In this document: positions 7,124 to 14,542 of the stretch, piece by piece
Layout of the letters: every line of letters begins with the position of its first letter
How positions within the stretch are numbered: position 1 is the stretch's first letter
NCBI GenBank assembly: GCA_009918425.1
Contig: RGEC01000026.1
Location: 1-15,510, forward strand
Length of the DNA: 15,510 nucleotides
Source of the DNA: Bacteroidota bacterium
Lineage (GTDB): Bacteria > Bacteroidota > Bacteroidia > NS11-12g > UBA955
Direction of reading: 5' to 3'
Made by a program: the position numbers and the translations under genes
Notes under the pieces: generated by a model
The model's database searches: none
What the model saw: the letters and a program-made list of their open reading frames with translations, nothing else
What the model was told of the DNA's origin: nothing

Positions 7124-8115
7124 AACGTATCTGGATACCAATCTTAATAGTGGCGTTGTTGTCTGCATTTCGGGATGATGGTAATTTCTTCAGGCCCTGG
7201 CCGGAAAAGGTTTATGATTTCAGCAATGAACTTCAGTTTAAGGAGAGAGTCGCTCTGGGGCGCGTTCTCTTCTACGATCCCATACTATCAGCAGACAGTA
7301 CTATTTCCTGTGCTTCTTGCCACCTTCAGTACACGGCTTTTGCCCATGTGGATCATGCTCTTAGCCATGGTATTCATGATAGCGTGGGCACCCGCAACGC
7401 GCCGGCATTGATAAACCTGGCCTGGCACAGCCATTTTATGTGGGATGGCGCCATTCATCATCTGGATATGCAGGCACTGGCACCCATCAGTCATCCCGGT
7501 GAAATGGGCAGTTCTATTCAGGATGTGATTATGCGGATTAACCGCTCAGGAAAATATACAGCCCTGTTTCTGCAAGCATTTGGTGATGAAAAAGCTACGG
7601 GTGAAACGATGTTGAAATCCATATCGCGATTCTTAAGCACATTGAACAGCAATCAATCCCGATACGACAGCGTGATGCGCCATGAGACTGTTTTTTCGCC
7701 TCAGGAGAAAAGAGGATATAGCTTGTTCCGAAAGCACTGCAATGCCTGCCATACAGAGCCTTTGTTTACCAATTATCAATTTGTCGATAATGGTTTGCCC
7801 ATTGATGCCAAACTGCATGATTACGGTAGGTATGCGATCACCCACAATCCTGATGATTCTCTCAGATTTAAGGTTCCAACACTCAGAAACATTACCTATT
7901 CCTATCCCTACATGCATGACGGACGATTTGAGAATCTGTCGGAGGTTCTGGCTCATTATGACCATGGTATTGTAATTCGCAACAGTACCCATGCGAAACT
8001 TAAAAGAGGAATTAAATTGACATCCGCTCAGCGTGTGGATTTAATGGCTTTTTTGTTGACGCTCAATGATAAACACTTTCTTTTTCAACCTGAGCTTGGT
8101 TTTCCGATGAAATAA
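7120..8115 (+). CDS. MbnH/MauG-like di-heme cytochrome c peroxidase-family enzyme
   Basis: The 331-residue protein carries two c-type heme motifs, CASCH (64-68) and CNACH (207-211), within the CCP/MauG fold. LGRVLFYDPILSADSTISC precedes heme 1, and RFKVPTLRNITYSYPYMHDG lies near the C-terminus. A short N-terminal hydrophobic segment (IWIPILIVALLSAF) should export or anchor it in the periplasm. In methanobactin operons MbnH converts a tryptophan of MbnP to kynurenine via a high-valent di-heme state. Direct overlap with the MbnP-like gene makes that the likeliest role here; a plain peroxide-scavenging cytochrome c peroxidase is the alternative. I placed the start at ATG 7120, because the TTG at 7093 would add nine non-signal residues lying inside the MbnP frame. 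No T9SS tail is present. Confidence 0.9.
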   Translation: MKRIWIPILIVALLSAFRDDGNFFRPWPEKVYDFSNELQFKERVALGRVLFYDPILSADSTISCASCHLQYTAFAHVDHALSHGIHDSVGTRNAPALINLAWHSHFMWDGAIHHLDMQALAPISHPGEMGSSIQDVIMRINRSGKYTALFLQAFGDEKATGETMLKSISRFLSTLNSNQSRYDSVMRHETVFSPQEKRGYSLFRKHCNACHTEPLFTNYQFVDNGLPIDAKLHDYGRYAITHNPDDSLRFKVPTLRNITYSYPYMHDGRFENLSEVLAHYDHGIVIRNSTHAKLKRGIKLTSAQRVDLMAFLLTLNDKHFLFQPELGFPMK

Positions 8116-8152
8116 ATACCCCTCAATTAAACCTTTAATAATTATAAACGTC

Positions 8153-8160
8153 TAACTTCG
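8153..8160 (+). promoter_or_regulatory. -7-like box immediately before the YHYH-protein gene
   Basis: TAACTTCG matches TAnnTTYG and ends 1 nt before the ATG at 8162. No clear TTG -33 partner is seen. If functional, the transcript would be leaderless and the gene could be expressed separately from the MbnP/MbnH pair, 46 nt upstream. Confidence 0.35.
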
Positions 8161-8161
8161 T

Positions 8162-9538
8162 ATGGTGAAAAAACTTGGAATCTTCTTTTGGTTTGCCTCT
8201 TTGTGCCTTTCGGCAACCGCCCAAACCAACCCTGCTATTACTTCATGGATTATTACCAAAGACGGAACCAAAGGCCGCCATTATGCCAAAGGAAACAGCA
8301 CACCCATTCAGGACAATGATTCGGTAAATGTGCAGACCGTTTTGTATTCTTCAGGAAACGTTTATATCCGCACCAAAGGTATTCCGGCATACGTAACCGG
8401 TCCGTTTCTGGATGGAAATCCTTCCTTGGCTACCAGTCAGGGGGCAATCTTTAAATTTACCCTAAACCCTGTTAAGAATACAGGTACCCCAAAAGCTACA
8501 ACCGGTGGTAATATTGGCGTTTTTGTGAACGGTGTGGCTTTGTTTGATTACCGCGATGGTGTTGCATGGAATCCTTCGACCAATGCCCTTTGCGGTGGAC
8601 CTGGAAATCCGCCGTGCCCCGGAGGTCCCGGTGCAACTATGGACTGGAATCGTGATGCGATTTTGGCCGAACGGGTAGGCTTTGACTGTTCAAAAGGCCA
8701 CCCTGCCATGGGCAATTACCACCATCACCAGAATCCGTCAGCATTTAAACTCGATAAAACCGTTATATCCACTATTTGCAACCTATATGACGCCGATGGA
8801 TTGTATGTTATTGATTCTACCAAACATTCTCCGCTCATCGGGTTTGCTTATGATGGTTTTCCTATTTACGGTGCATACGGTTTTAAAAACACAGACGGAA
8901 CCGGCGGTATAACCCGCATCAAATCAGGTTATCAGCTTAGAAATATCACCGTCCGCAATACCAGTCCTACCGGCCAATCGGTAACTGCCGGCCCTACTAT
9001 AAGCACCACCTATCCGCTGGGTTATTTCCGCGAGGATTATGAATTTATTTCGCGTCCATCCAGTCCGGATTACCTCGATGCCAGCAATGGCAGATTCTGT
9101 GTAACACCTGAATACCCCAACGGTATTTATGCATATTTCGCAACGGTAGATGCCAACTGGAATTCGGCCTATCCATATGTTGTGGGACCTGCTTTTTATG
9201 GCGTATACACCAATGCAAAAGTTACCTCAATAACTGAGGCAGTAAGCGAATACAAGCCCTCCACGGCTCATGTGAATACGGATATCAATATTCGCAACTG
9301 GACGGTGTTTCCCAATCCCGGCAATGAATTTATTGCTGTGCAGGTGGATGGTTTAAACCGCGATAAAATCAACTTACAATTGTTGGCTTCCAATGGTAAA
9401 ATACTGCAGCATTCAGCCATTGAACCCGGTTCGAGTGTAGCCTGGTTTGATGTAAGGACACTTTACAGCGGAACCTATGTGGTGCGTGCCATTAGTGGCG
9501 AAACAGTCAGCAGCCGCAAGGTTGTTTTGGTGAAATAA
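8162..9538 (+). CDS. Secreted YHYH-domain protein with T9SS type A sorting domain
   Basis: The 458-residue protein has a signal peptide (1-20, LSATA|QTNP), a long YHYH domain (about 60-350) and a T9SS type A tail (about 382-458, WTVFPNPGNEF...KVVLVK). Signature features are NGVALFDYRDG (123-133), a cysteine-bearing Gly/Pro-rich loop (Cys144, Cys152), FDCSKGHPAMGNYHHHQNP (174-192) and AYDGFPIYGAYG (229-240). The cluster Cys176, His180, His187-His189 is a plausible metal site (inference). The domain's biochemical function is not established. It follows an MbnP-MbnH pair on the same strand, 46 nt downstream, which suggests a link to copper or redox chemistry at the cell surface. It may have its own promoter box (8153-8160). 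Confidence 0.88.
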   Translation: MVKKLGIFFWFASLCLSATAQTNPAITSWIITKDGTKGRHYAKGNSTPIQDNDSVNVQTVLYSSGNVYIRTKGIPAYVTGPFLDGNPSLATSQGAIFKFTLNPVKNTGTPKATTGGNIGVFVNGVALFDYRDGVAWNPSTNALCGGPGNPPCPGGPGATMDWNRDAILAERVGFDCSKGHPAMGNYHHHQNPSAFKLDKTVISTICNLYDADGLYVIDSTKHSPLIGFAYDGFPIYGAYGFKNTDGTGGITRIKSGYQLRNITVRNTSPTGQSVTAGPTISTTYPLGYFREDYEFISRPSSPDYLDASNGRFCVTPEYPNGIYAYFATVDANWNSAYPYVVGPAFYGVYTNAKVTSITEAVSEYKPSTAHVNTDINIRNWTVFPNPGNEFIAVQVDGLNRDKINLQLLASNGKILQHSAIEPGSSVAWFDVRTLYSGTYVVRAISGETVSSRKVVLVK

Positions 9539-9551
9539 AGCGCGCCGCCCC

Positions 9552-9559
9552 TATCTTCG
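9552..9559 (+). promoter_or_regulatory. -7-like box before the M28 peptidase gene
   Basis: TATCTTCG matches TAnnTTYG and ends 5 nt before the ATG at 9565. A TTG at 9527-9529 lies 22 nt upstream, slightly longer than the usual spacing. It occupies the 26-nt gap after the YHYH gene and suggests the peptidase can be transcribed independently. Confidence 0.45.
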
Positions 9560-9564
9560 CAACC

Positions 9565-11001
9565 ATGCGATTTTTACTTGCGTTTTTCCTTCTTGCTGCT
9601 AATTCAGTTCAGGCACAGGTTGATTCTGCTTTCTATAGAAAAGTTTTCAATGAAGCTTTGGGAAACGGGCAGGCCTATGCGCGACTGGGGGAGTTGTGCA
9701 AAACTGTCGGATCACGCCTTTCGGGAAGCCCGCAGGCTGAAAAAGCTGTTGTATGGGGTAAACAGATGTTGTCATCCTATGGTTTTGATTCTGTATACCT
9801 GCAAGCAGTAATGGTGCCTCGATGGGAGCGAAGCAAAACGGAATCACTGACATTCTCTTCCGCTGTTTTCAATGTTGCCATCAAAGGAGAAAAACTTCAG
9901 GATTACAATTGCGAAGCCTTTGAGGAACTGCCGTTAAAGCCGGCAAAAAAGCATAAAATACCGGCTGTGGCACTGGGCGGTTCGATAGGTACAAACGGAA
10001 AATTAACTGCCGGCCTTGTAAGTGTGCACAGCGATGCACAACTGGACAGCATGGGAAGAGCCAGTGCGCTGAAAGGCAAGATCGTACTGCTGAACCGCCC
10101 TTTTCCTGAATCATATTTAAATACCTTTAAGGCCTATGGAGCCTGTGTTGTACAAAGGGTAAATGGCGCTTCTAAAGCCGCAGCGTATGGCGCTGTTGGT
10201 GTGCTTGTGCGCAGTATGAGCAACCGATGTGATTTGCATGCCCACACCGGCGTGATGATCTATGATGAAAAACAGCAGAAGATTCCGGCTATGGCGGTGG
10301 CAACGGCCGTGGCCAATCTTCTGGATAAACTATCACACCAGGATCCAAACCTGAGCGTCAGTATGGAGCTTGGGTGTCAAACCTTGCCTGATGCCCCTTC
10401 TGCCAATGTGGTAGCCGAAACCCGCGGAAGTAAATATCCCGGGTCCATCATCGCGTTTGGCGGACATTTTGATAGCTGGGATCAGGGTGAAGGCGCCCAT
10501 GATGATGGGGCAGGCTGTATGCATGCTTTCGAAGCTTTACGATTGTTAAAAGCCATTGGCTATCAACCCAGACATACCCTTCGCTGTGTTTGGTGGATGA
10601 ATGAGGAAAATGGACTTCGGGGCGCTAATGAATATGCAAGCATTGCTGCAAAATCCAACGAAAAACATATTGCTGCACTCGAAAGTGACAGGGGCGGTTT
10701 TACGCCAAGAGGCTTTGGTGTAGACAGCGTTTTTTTGCCTAAGGTGATGAAATATAAATCCCTGCTGGATGCCTATGGAATTGGAGAAATTGAAAAAGGT
10801 GGCGGTGGCGCAGACATTGGGCCTATTCGCAAAAGCAATCCCAATGCGGTACTGGTGGGTTTTATTCCGGATTCACAGCGATATTTTGATGTGCATCACT
10901 CCGAAACCGATGTGTTTGAAAGTGTAAATAAGCGTGAATTACACCTGGGAGCTGCGGCGGTGGCGGTAATGATTGTAATACTGGATCAGGAACTGGATTA
11001 G
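9565..11001 (+). CDS. Secreted M28-family zinc metallopeptidase (carboxypeptidase Q-like) with PA domain
   Basis: The 478-residue protein has a signal peptide (1-18, NSVQAQ). An N-terminal part with GSRLSGSPQAEKAV precedes a protease-associated (PA) insert at about 125-270, where GKIVLLNRPF and AAAYGAVGVLVRS are typical. The M28 catalytic domain follows. All five zinc-site residues are visible: His301 (GGHFDSWD), Asp313 (HDDGAG), Glu348 with the general base Glu347 (NEENGL), Asp375 (ESDRGG) and His445 (VHHSETD). Order and length resemble plasma glutamate carboxypeptidase (CPQ), which acts on dipeptides and peptide ends. No T9SS tail is present, so a periplasmic location is likely. Gene-level linkage to the upstream copper-related genes is weak because it has its own promoter-like box. 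Confidence 0.93.
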   Translation: MRFLLAFFLLAANSVQAQVDSAFYRKVFNEALGNGQAYARLGELCKTVGSRLSGSPQAEKAVVWGKQMLSSYGFDSVYLQAVMVPRWERSKTESLTFSSAVFNVAIKGEKLQDYNCEAFEELPLKPAKKHKIPAVALGGSIGTNGKLTAGLVSVHSDAQLDSMGRASALKGKIVLLNRPFPESYLNTFKAYGACVVQRVNGASKAAAYGAVGVLVRSMSNRCDLHAHTGVMIYDEKQQKIPAMAVATAVANLLDKLSHQDPNLSVSMELGCQTLPDAPSANVVAETRGSKYPGSIIAFGGHFDSWDQGEGAHDDGAGCMHAFEALRLLKAIGYQPRHTLRCVWWMNEENGLRGANEYASIAAKSNEKHIAALESDRGGFTPRGFGVDSVFLPKVMKYKSLLDAYGIGEIEKGGGGADIGPIRKSNPNAVLVGFIPDSQRYFDVHHSETDVFESVNKRELHLGAAAVAVMIVILDQELD

Positions 11002-11039
11002 TTCCGATTTATTTGGAATTATCACCAAAATTTTGTATA

Positions 11040-12125
11040 TTATAATTTTAGCAGTTGCTCAAAAATCAGGTTTCCCTTGTTGTCAAGATATTCAACCCAA
11101 TACATTCCGTCGGGAAGCTGCGCAATATCCATTAGACCATAGCAATCAGGATATACTGATCTGACCAGTTTTCCATCTGTTCTGTAAATGCCGCAGTAAC
11201 TCCCTTGCAGTATGTTTTTCAGTTTGAATTTATCTCTGGCAGGATTGGGGACTAAGCCATGTCCTTTGCCTTGCATCCGTTTTGTTTTGGCCGAAGGTAA
11301 AATAAGTTCAAAAACAGCTGCGCTGTCTCCGCTGTATGCTTCCCCGCTGAAGAGGATATTTCCTGTAGTTGATTGGCAAACGGTTTCTATCTGCCGGGTT
11401 CCTGAATAATCCAAATTATATGACCTTCCGGTTCCATGCTGAATACGTCCATTGATCATTTCACAGGTATAAAAAAGCGGAGTCAGTGAAAACATGATAT
11501 TGGGTACATAACCGCAAAGCATGAGCCTGTTATTACTGTAGTATGCGCCCGTAACCCAAAATGGAGGCTGCACGGTATCGCTGATTTTTGCTGTGTAAGA
11601 TCCGGCTGCAACCGGCAGTGAATACACCCTGCAAATCCCCGATGATTTGCTTTTACTGAACAGGTAAAGCGAATCAGATGTGGCCACCATGGCCTCGCAA
11701 TCGTAATTGGTGAATGTGCTGGATGTAAAGTCGGTTTGGTCTGCGTAACTGAAGGAAATTACTTCGGGCATTACATTTCTCTTACCCAGACTGTCTGCCT
11801 GGAATTTTAATATTTTGAGATCTTTTCGGGTGCCATTGTTATTGCCAAAATCCCCCACAAAAAAATGGGTAGCATTTACCGCCATGTCTTCCCAGTCATT
11901 ATTGGGTTTGATCAGGGTAGTAGAGTCAAGAATGTTACCGTTGGCATCCAGTTCGAATATTTTGGCGGGAGAGCCCCCGTCACCATGGGCAAAGTATCGG
12001 TTTTGCCAGAGTGTCATCCCGCTTATTTCACTTAAAGGGGCAGACAAACTATACCACTTTTTTATGGTTTGTGCGCCTACGGTATGGGCAGCCGTAAGGA
12101 ATAGTATCAATCCAAGGGTTTTCAT
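11040..12125 (-). CDS. Secreted beta-propeller-like protein with T9SS sorting domain
   Basis: The 361-residue protein has a signal peptide (1-18, HTVGAQ). Its body (about 25-280) looks like a propeller: ISGMTLWQNRYFAHGDGGSP, AKIFELDANGNILDSTTL, NNDWEDMAV and FFVGDFGNNNGTRKDL, then NYDCEAMV. These blocks occur in Bacteroidota proteins of unknown function that read like SdiA-regulated/phytase-like propellers (resemblance only). From about 292, VPNPARDKFKL begins a T9SS tail, ending QLLKL. The ATG overlaps the stop of the broken amidohydrolase gene (ATGA, 12122-12125), so the two are co-transcribed and the disruption upstream may lower its expression. It converges on the M28 gene with a 38-nt gap that holds only AT-rich sequence and no convincing terminator. 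Confidence 0.8.
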   Translation of the reverse strand: MKTLGLILFLTAAHTVGAQTIKKWYSLSAPLSEISGMTLWQNRYFAHGDGGSPAKIFELDANGNILDSTTLIKPNNDWEDMAVNATHFFVGDFGNNNGTRKDLKILKFQADSLGKRNVMPEVISFSYADQTDFTSSTFTNYDCEAMVATSDSLYLFSKSKSSGICRVYSLPVAAGSYTAKISDTVQPPFWVTGAYYSNNRLMLCGYVPNIMFSLTPLFYTCEMINGRIQHGTGRSYNLDYSGTRQIETVCQSTTGNILFSGEAYSGDSAAVFELILPSAKTKRMQGKGHGLVPNPARDKFKLKNILQGSYCGIYRTDGKLVRSVYPDCYGLMDIAQLPDGMYWVEYLDNKGNLIFEQLLKL

Positions 12126-12889
12126 GGCTGGTAAACCATTTTCCCGCCAATAACGGTGGTTTTTACCTTGGCTTTCTTCAGTGACTTTTCAGGTGCAGTC
12201 ATTAAATCGGTGTCAAGTACTACGAAATCGGCGTATTTATTTTCCTCCAGCGATCCTTTGTCGTTTTCTTCATGGTTGGCGTAAGCTGCCCATAATGTCA
12301 TGCCCAGTAAGGCCTGTTTCCGTGTGAGAGCGCCCTGCGGCTGGAAAGGGTCTTTTACATTGCCATTTGCATCTTTTCGGGTTACCGCGCTGTAAAAGGT
12401 TTTGATAGGGGAGATGTCCTCTACCGGGAAATCTGTGCCCAGCGCTATAAGCCCGGCCTGTTTGCAAAGCTCAGCATAATTATACGCGCCGGAAAGTCTG
12501 TTTTCACAGATGCGAGAAGGCACCCAGGGTGCATCGCTGGTGGCGTGGGTAGGCTGAACGCTGGGAACAACCCCATATTTTCCAAATAGTTTAAAATCTT
12601 TGGGATCCAAAATCTGTGCGTGTTCTATGCGCCATCTTAATCCTTCATTTTGGTTGCGCAGTTTACCAAATAATTGCAGGGCAAGTGCATTGGCACTGTC
12701 GCCTATGGCATGAACACATACCTGCCAGCTTTTTTGGGCAAGGAAGTAACTGTAATTTTCAAATTCTCGAAGGTTATTCAGCAACAAACCTTTATGTCCG
12801 AGGCGGTCGCAATAATCTTTTTTCAAAAGTGCACCCCTGGAGCCCAGTGCACCATCAAGGTAAAACTTAACTGCACCTACGTGCATCAT
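12122..12889 (-). CDS. C-terminal fragment of YtcJ-like amidohydrolase
   Basis: This frame retains the second half of the metal-dependent hydrolase domain: VKFYLDGALGSRGA (7-20), His60 in CVHAIGDSAN, His90 in RIEHAQIL, Asp153 in GTDFPVEDISP, and the C-terminal beta-strands ADFVVLDTDL and KTTVIGGKMVY. The frame opens upstream of ATG 12889, after an in-frame TAA near 12913. The ATG lies 22 nt inside the end of the N-terminal fragment, so re-initiation is conceivable. Alone it lacks the HxH metal ligands and a signal peptide, so independent activity is unlikely. Confidence 0.7.
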   Translation of the reverse strand: MMHVGAVKFYLDGALGSRGALLKKDYCDRLGHKGLLLNNLREFENYSYFLAQKSWQVCVHAIGDSANALALQLFGKLRNQNEGLRWRIEHAQILDPKDFKLFGKYGVVPSVQPTHATSDAPWVPSRICENRLSGAYNYAELCKQAGLIALGTDFPVEDISPIKTFYSAVTRKDANGNVKDPFQPQGALTRKQALLGMTLWAAYANHEENDKGSLEENKYADFVVLDTDLMTAPEKSLKKAKVKTTVIGGKMVYQP

Positions 12890-13517
12890 TCCATTGTTGG
12901 TGAGGCCATTTTAGGATTCCGGTAAATGTTCCGTCTTTAAATATAAATTCACCTCCGTTTACTGTTTGGGTTACATCCAGGTTTAGTGCCTTCACAGCGG
13001 CAGAATTTATCCATGCGGCATGGCCGTCTATGCGTTTCAGAAATACAGGGGTGTTAGGGAATGCTTTATCCAGGGAGGCCAGCGTTGGGTAGTTTTTGTT
13101 TTTCCAGTCATTTTGGTCCCATCCTCGGCCAACAATCCAGCCACGTTTGGTGGTTTTGGCAAATTTCGACAGACGTTTGATTACCTCTTTTTCACTGTTG
13201 GTGCCTACCAGATCGGCTTCTTTCAATCCTCTGCACCAGGCAAGGAAATGGCAGTGGGCATCTATAAACCCCGGATACATAAATTGGTTTTTGAAATCAA
13301 CCGTTTTTGCTTTTGGGTATAAGGCGCGCGCAAGTTCTGCAAGCCCTGTGAAAATAATCTTATCGTTGTCACATACCACGGATTCCACCACCTTCATTGC
13401 CGTATCTCCGACATATATTTTTTTGGCCGTATATATGATTTCATTCTGGGCAGATAATTTCGAAAATGTCTTGAAGCCAAAAAGAAAAATCAATAAAAAT
13501 GGAATGACACGTTGCAT
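12867..13517 (-). CDS. N-terminal fragment of secreted YtcJ-like amidohydrolase
   Basis: This 216-residue frame begins with a signal peptide (MQRVIPFLLIFLFGF...LSAQ, 1-24). Amidohydrolase landmarks follow: PGFIDAHCHFLAW with metal ligands His88 and His90, WIVGRGWDQNDW (127-138), RIDGHAAWINSAA (162-174) and GGEFIFKDGTFTGILK (188-203). After residue 203 the sequence WPHQQWNDARRCS is out-of-frame reading of the downstream part. The start is ATG at 13517; the open frame extends to 13613, but the extra 32 residues would bury the signal peptide. Intact relatives are about 540 residues long. Confidence 0.75.
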   Translation of the reverse strand: MQRVIPFLLIFLFGFKTFSKLSAQNEIIYTAKKIYVGDTAMKVVESVVCDNDKIIFTGLAELARALYPKAKTVDFKNQFMYPGFIDAHCHFLAWCRGLKEADLVGTNSEKEVIKRLSKFAKTTKRGWIVGRGWDQNDWKNKNYPTLASLDKAFPNTPVFLKRIDGHAAWINSAAVKALNLDVTQTVNGGEFIFKDGTFTGILKWPHQQWNDARRCS

Positions 13518-13540
13518 GTTGTTTGGTTGTTGGTATAAAA

Positions 13541-13570
13541 CAATGCAAATTTGAATAAAATTTGGCATTG
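13541..13570. repeat. 30-bp inverted repeat in the divergent promoter region
   Basis: The left arm CAATGCAAATTT (13541-13552) and right arm AAATTTGGCATTG (13558-13570) pair over 12 bp, with a single bulged G (13564) and a 5-nt spacer (GAATA). It lies in the 104-nt gap between the divergent amidohydrolase (ATG 13517) and OB-fold gene (ATG 13622), 23 nt before the amidohydrolase start. It could be an operator or a hairpin in a leader; no T tract makes it a terminator. Confidence 0.5.
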
Positions 13571-13621
13571 CCCGCGCATGTACAGGAACATTTTGACTAA
13601 ACAGGCGTCTCATTGATAGAT

Positions 13622-14542
13622 ATGACCATAAAACACCTTCAGATTATTAGTTTGTGGATAGCCACCGTGCTTTCCTTACTTTTGGTATTTCTCTCGGGGA
13701 ACACCCTTTACGGCGATACCGGTATTCGCACTTTATTCATTTTTTTGGGAATAGATATTTTGGTTTTTGCTTTAATGTCTTCATCCTTTCTGGTGAAAGG
13801 ATCTAAACCTTCTTTCTTTAATGTTTTTAGGATACTTGGAATCCTGGGAGGCGCAGCGAACTTGGTAATTGTGTTTTACGCAGCTTTCACAGTTGCCGGA
13901 TACTGGACCGAGGAAATAAACGCTGTATTTTTTGTATCTGCTGGTGTTTCGTTTGTGTTTTTACTTTACAATTACTTGGTCACGTCAGAAAGTGCACTCG
14001 AGAATAATAGGCGTGGGCAAAAACCTGAAGTTACAGACTGGATTTTAATTTTGGTGGTTCCGGTATTGGTGACTGTATATGGCGTATACGCTTTGTATAA
14101 CCAGGAGACTGCTGCTTCCAGTGTAGGGGAGCCCGATTTCACTGTTCAGCCTTCAGAACTAATCAATGCATTTGAAAAAAATGCGGCCACAGCCAATGAA
14201 AAATACATTGGTAAAGTAATTCGTTTTTCGGGTTCAGTTGCCGACATAGGCGGTGATTCCTCCATTTTAATTACATTAAATGCCTGGAAAGAGGGTTATT
14301 CCGTTAACTGTAATTTTGAACTAGAGCTGAAAGAAAAATTATCTGCCGTTTTACAGGGCGACTCAGTCATGCTGCAATGCTCCTGCAGTGGTTTGAATGC
14401 GCCCGAGGAAGGTATGTCGCTGTTGTCTGAAACAACACTGGAAATGACACGCTGTGCATTGATTGAAAACTATAAGAATACCCCTAACCTTGGCACGGAT
14501 GTTGAGAATCCTAAGGAAACAACCAACAAGAAACCCCAATGA
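13622..14542 (+). CDS. Membrane protein with C-terminal OB-fold (tRNA_anti-like) domain
   Basis: This 306-residue protein has about five transmembrane segments in its first half: roughly residues 7-25, 33-54, 65-90, 96-116 and 136-156. A soluble domain follows at about 170-275. It starts QPSELINAFEKNAATANEKYIGKVIRFSG and continues with SVNCNFELELKE, LQGDSVMLQCSCSG and TLEMTRCALIE, matching the tRNA_anti-like OB-fold pattern of Bacteroidota. That fold in this family is not known to bind tRNA; the role is unknown. With the N-terminus inside, five helices would put the OB domain in the periplasm (inference). I chose ATG 13622 over TTG 13613. Its stop overlaps the YceI gene (ATGA), and it heads a three-gene operon. 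Confidence 0.78.
   Translation: MTIKHLQIISLWIATVLSLLLVFLSGNTLYGDTGIRTLFIFLGIDILVFALMSSSFLVKGSKPSFFNVFRILGILGGAANLVIVFYAAFTVAGYWTEEINAVFFVSAGVSFVFLLYNYLVTSESALENNRRGQKPEVTDWILILVVPVLVTVYGVYALYNQETAASSVGEPDFTVQPSELINAFEKNAATANEKYIGKVIRFSGSVADIGGDSSILITLNAWKEGYSVNCNFELELKEKLSAVLQGDSVMLQCSCSGLNAPEEGMSLLSETTLEMTRCALIENYKNTPNLGTDVENPKETTNKKPQ

Larger units (their letters stand above)
12122..13517 (-). pseudogene. YtcJ-like amidohydrolase gene broken by frameshift and internal deletion
   Basis: Two overlapping - strand frames encode consecutive parts of one amidohydrolase (family 3, YtcJ-like metal-dependent hydrolase). The N-terminal part runs to TGILK and then leaves frame; the C-terminal frame resumes with NGLTNNGMMHVGAVKFYLDG. 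In intact relatives roughly 100-120 residues normally separate these blocks, including the segment with the conserved 'T.VHDAG'-type motif, and that stretch is absent here. Total length of 1396 nt is not a multiple of three. The likeliest reading is an out-of-frame deletion of a few hundred bases near 12905-12915. An assembly or sequencing error could explain the frameshift, but a single-base error cannot explain the missing segment. Confidence 0.72.

Noticed and set aside
7633..7992. 119-codon - strand frame opposite the di-heme enzyme
   Set aside because: It is a shadow of a gene with two heme motifs in the other strand; no family features.
8116..8152. Terminator separating the di-heme enzyme gene from the YHYH gene
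   Set aside because: The gap is AT-rich with no stable stem, so read-through from the mbnP-like gene remains likely.
8729..8743. His-rich run in the YHYH protein as an engineered or degenerate repeat
   Set aside because: It is the expected conserved motif of the YHYH family rather than a repeat tract.
11002..11039. Possible bidirectional terminator between the convergent M28 and propeller-like genes
   Set aside because: Only a 4-bp TTCC/GGAA stem and weak AT pairing are present; there is no GC-rich stem followed by a T run.
13096..13554. 152-codon + strand frame antisense to the amidohydrolase
   Set aside because: It lies opposite a fragment with clear amidohydrolase motifs, shows no recognisable domain and no start context of its own.
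13518..13613. N-terminal extension of the amidohydrolase to a start at 13613
   Set aside because: The extra residues precede a clear signal peptide starting at ATG 13517 and would run through the 30-bp inverted repeat and the divergent promoter region.
13617..13624. TAGATATG as a -7 box for the OB-fold operon, with TTTTG at 13591-13595
   Set aside because: It overlaps the chosen ATG itself, so transcription would begin inside the coding region; the match is probably chance.
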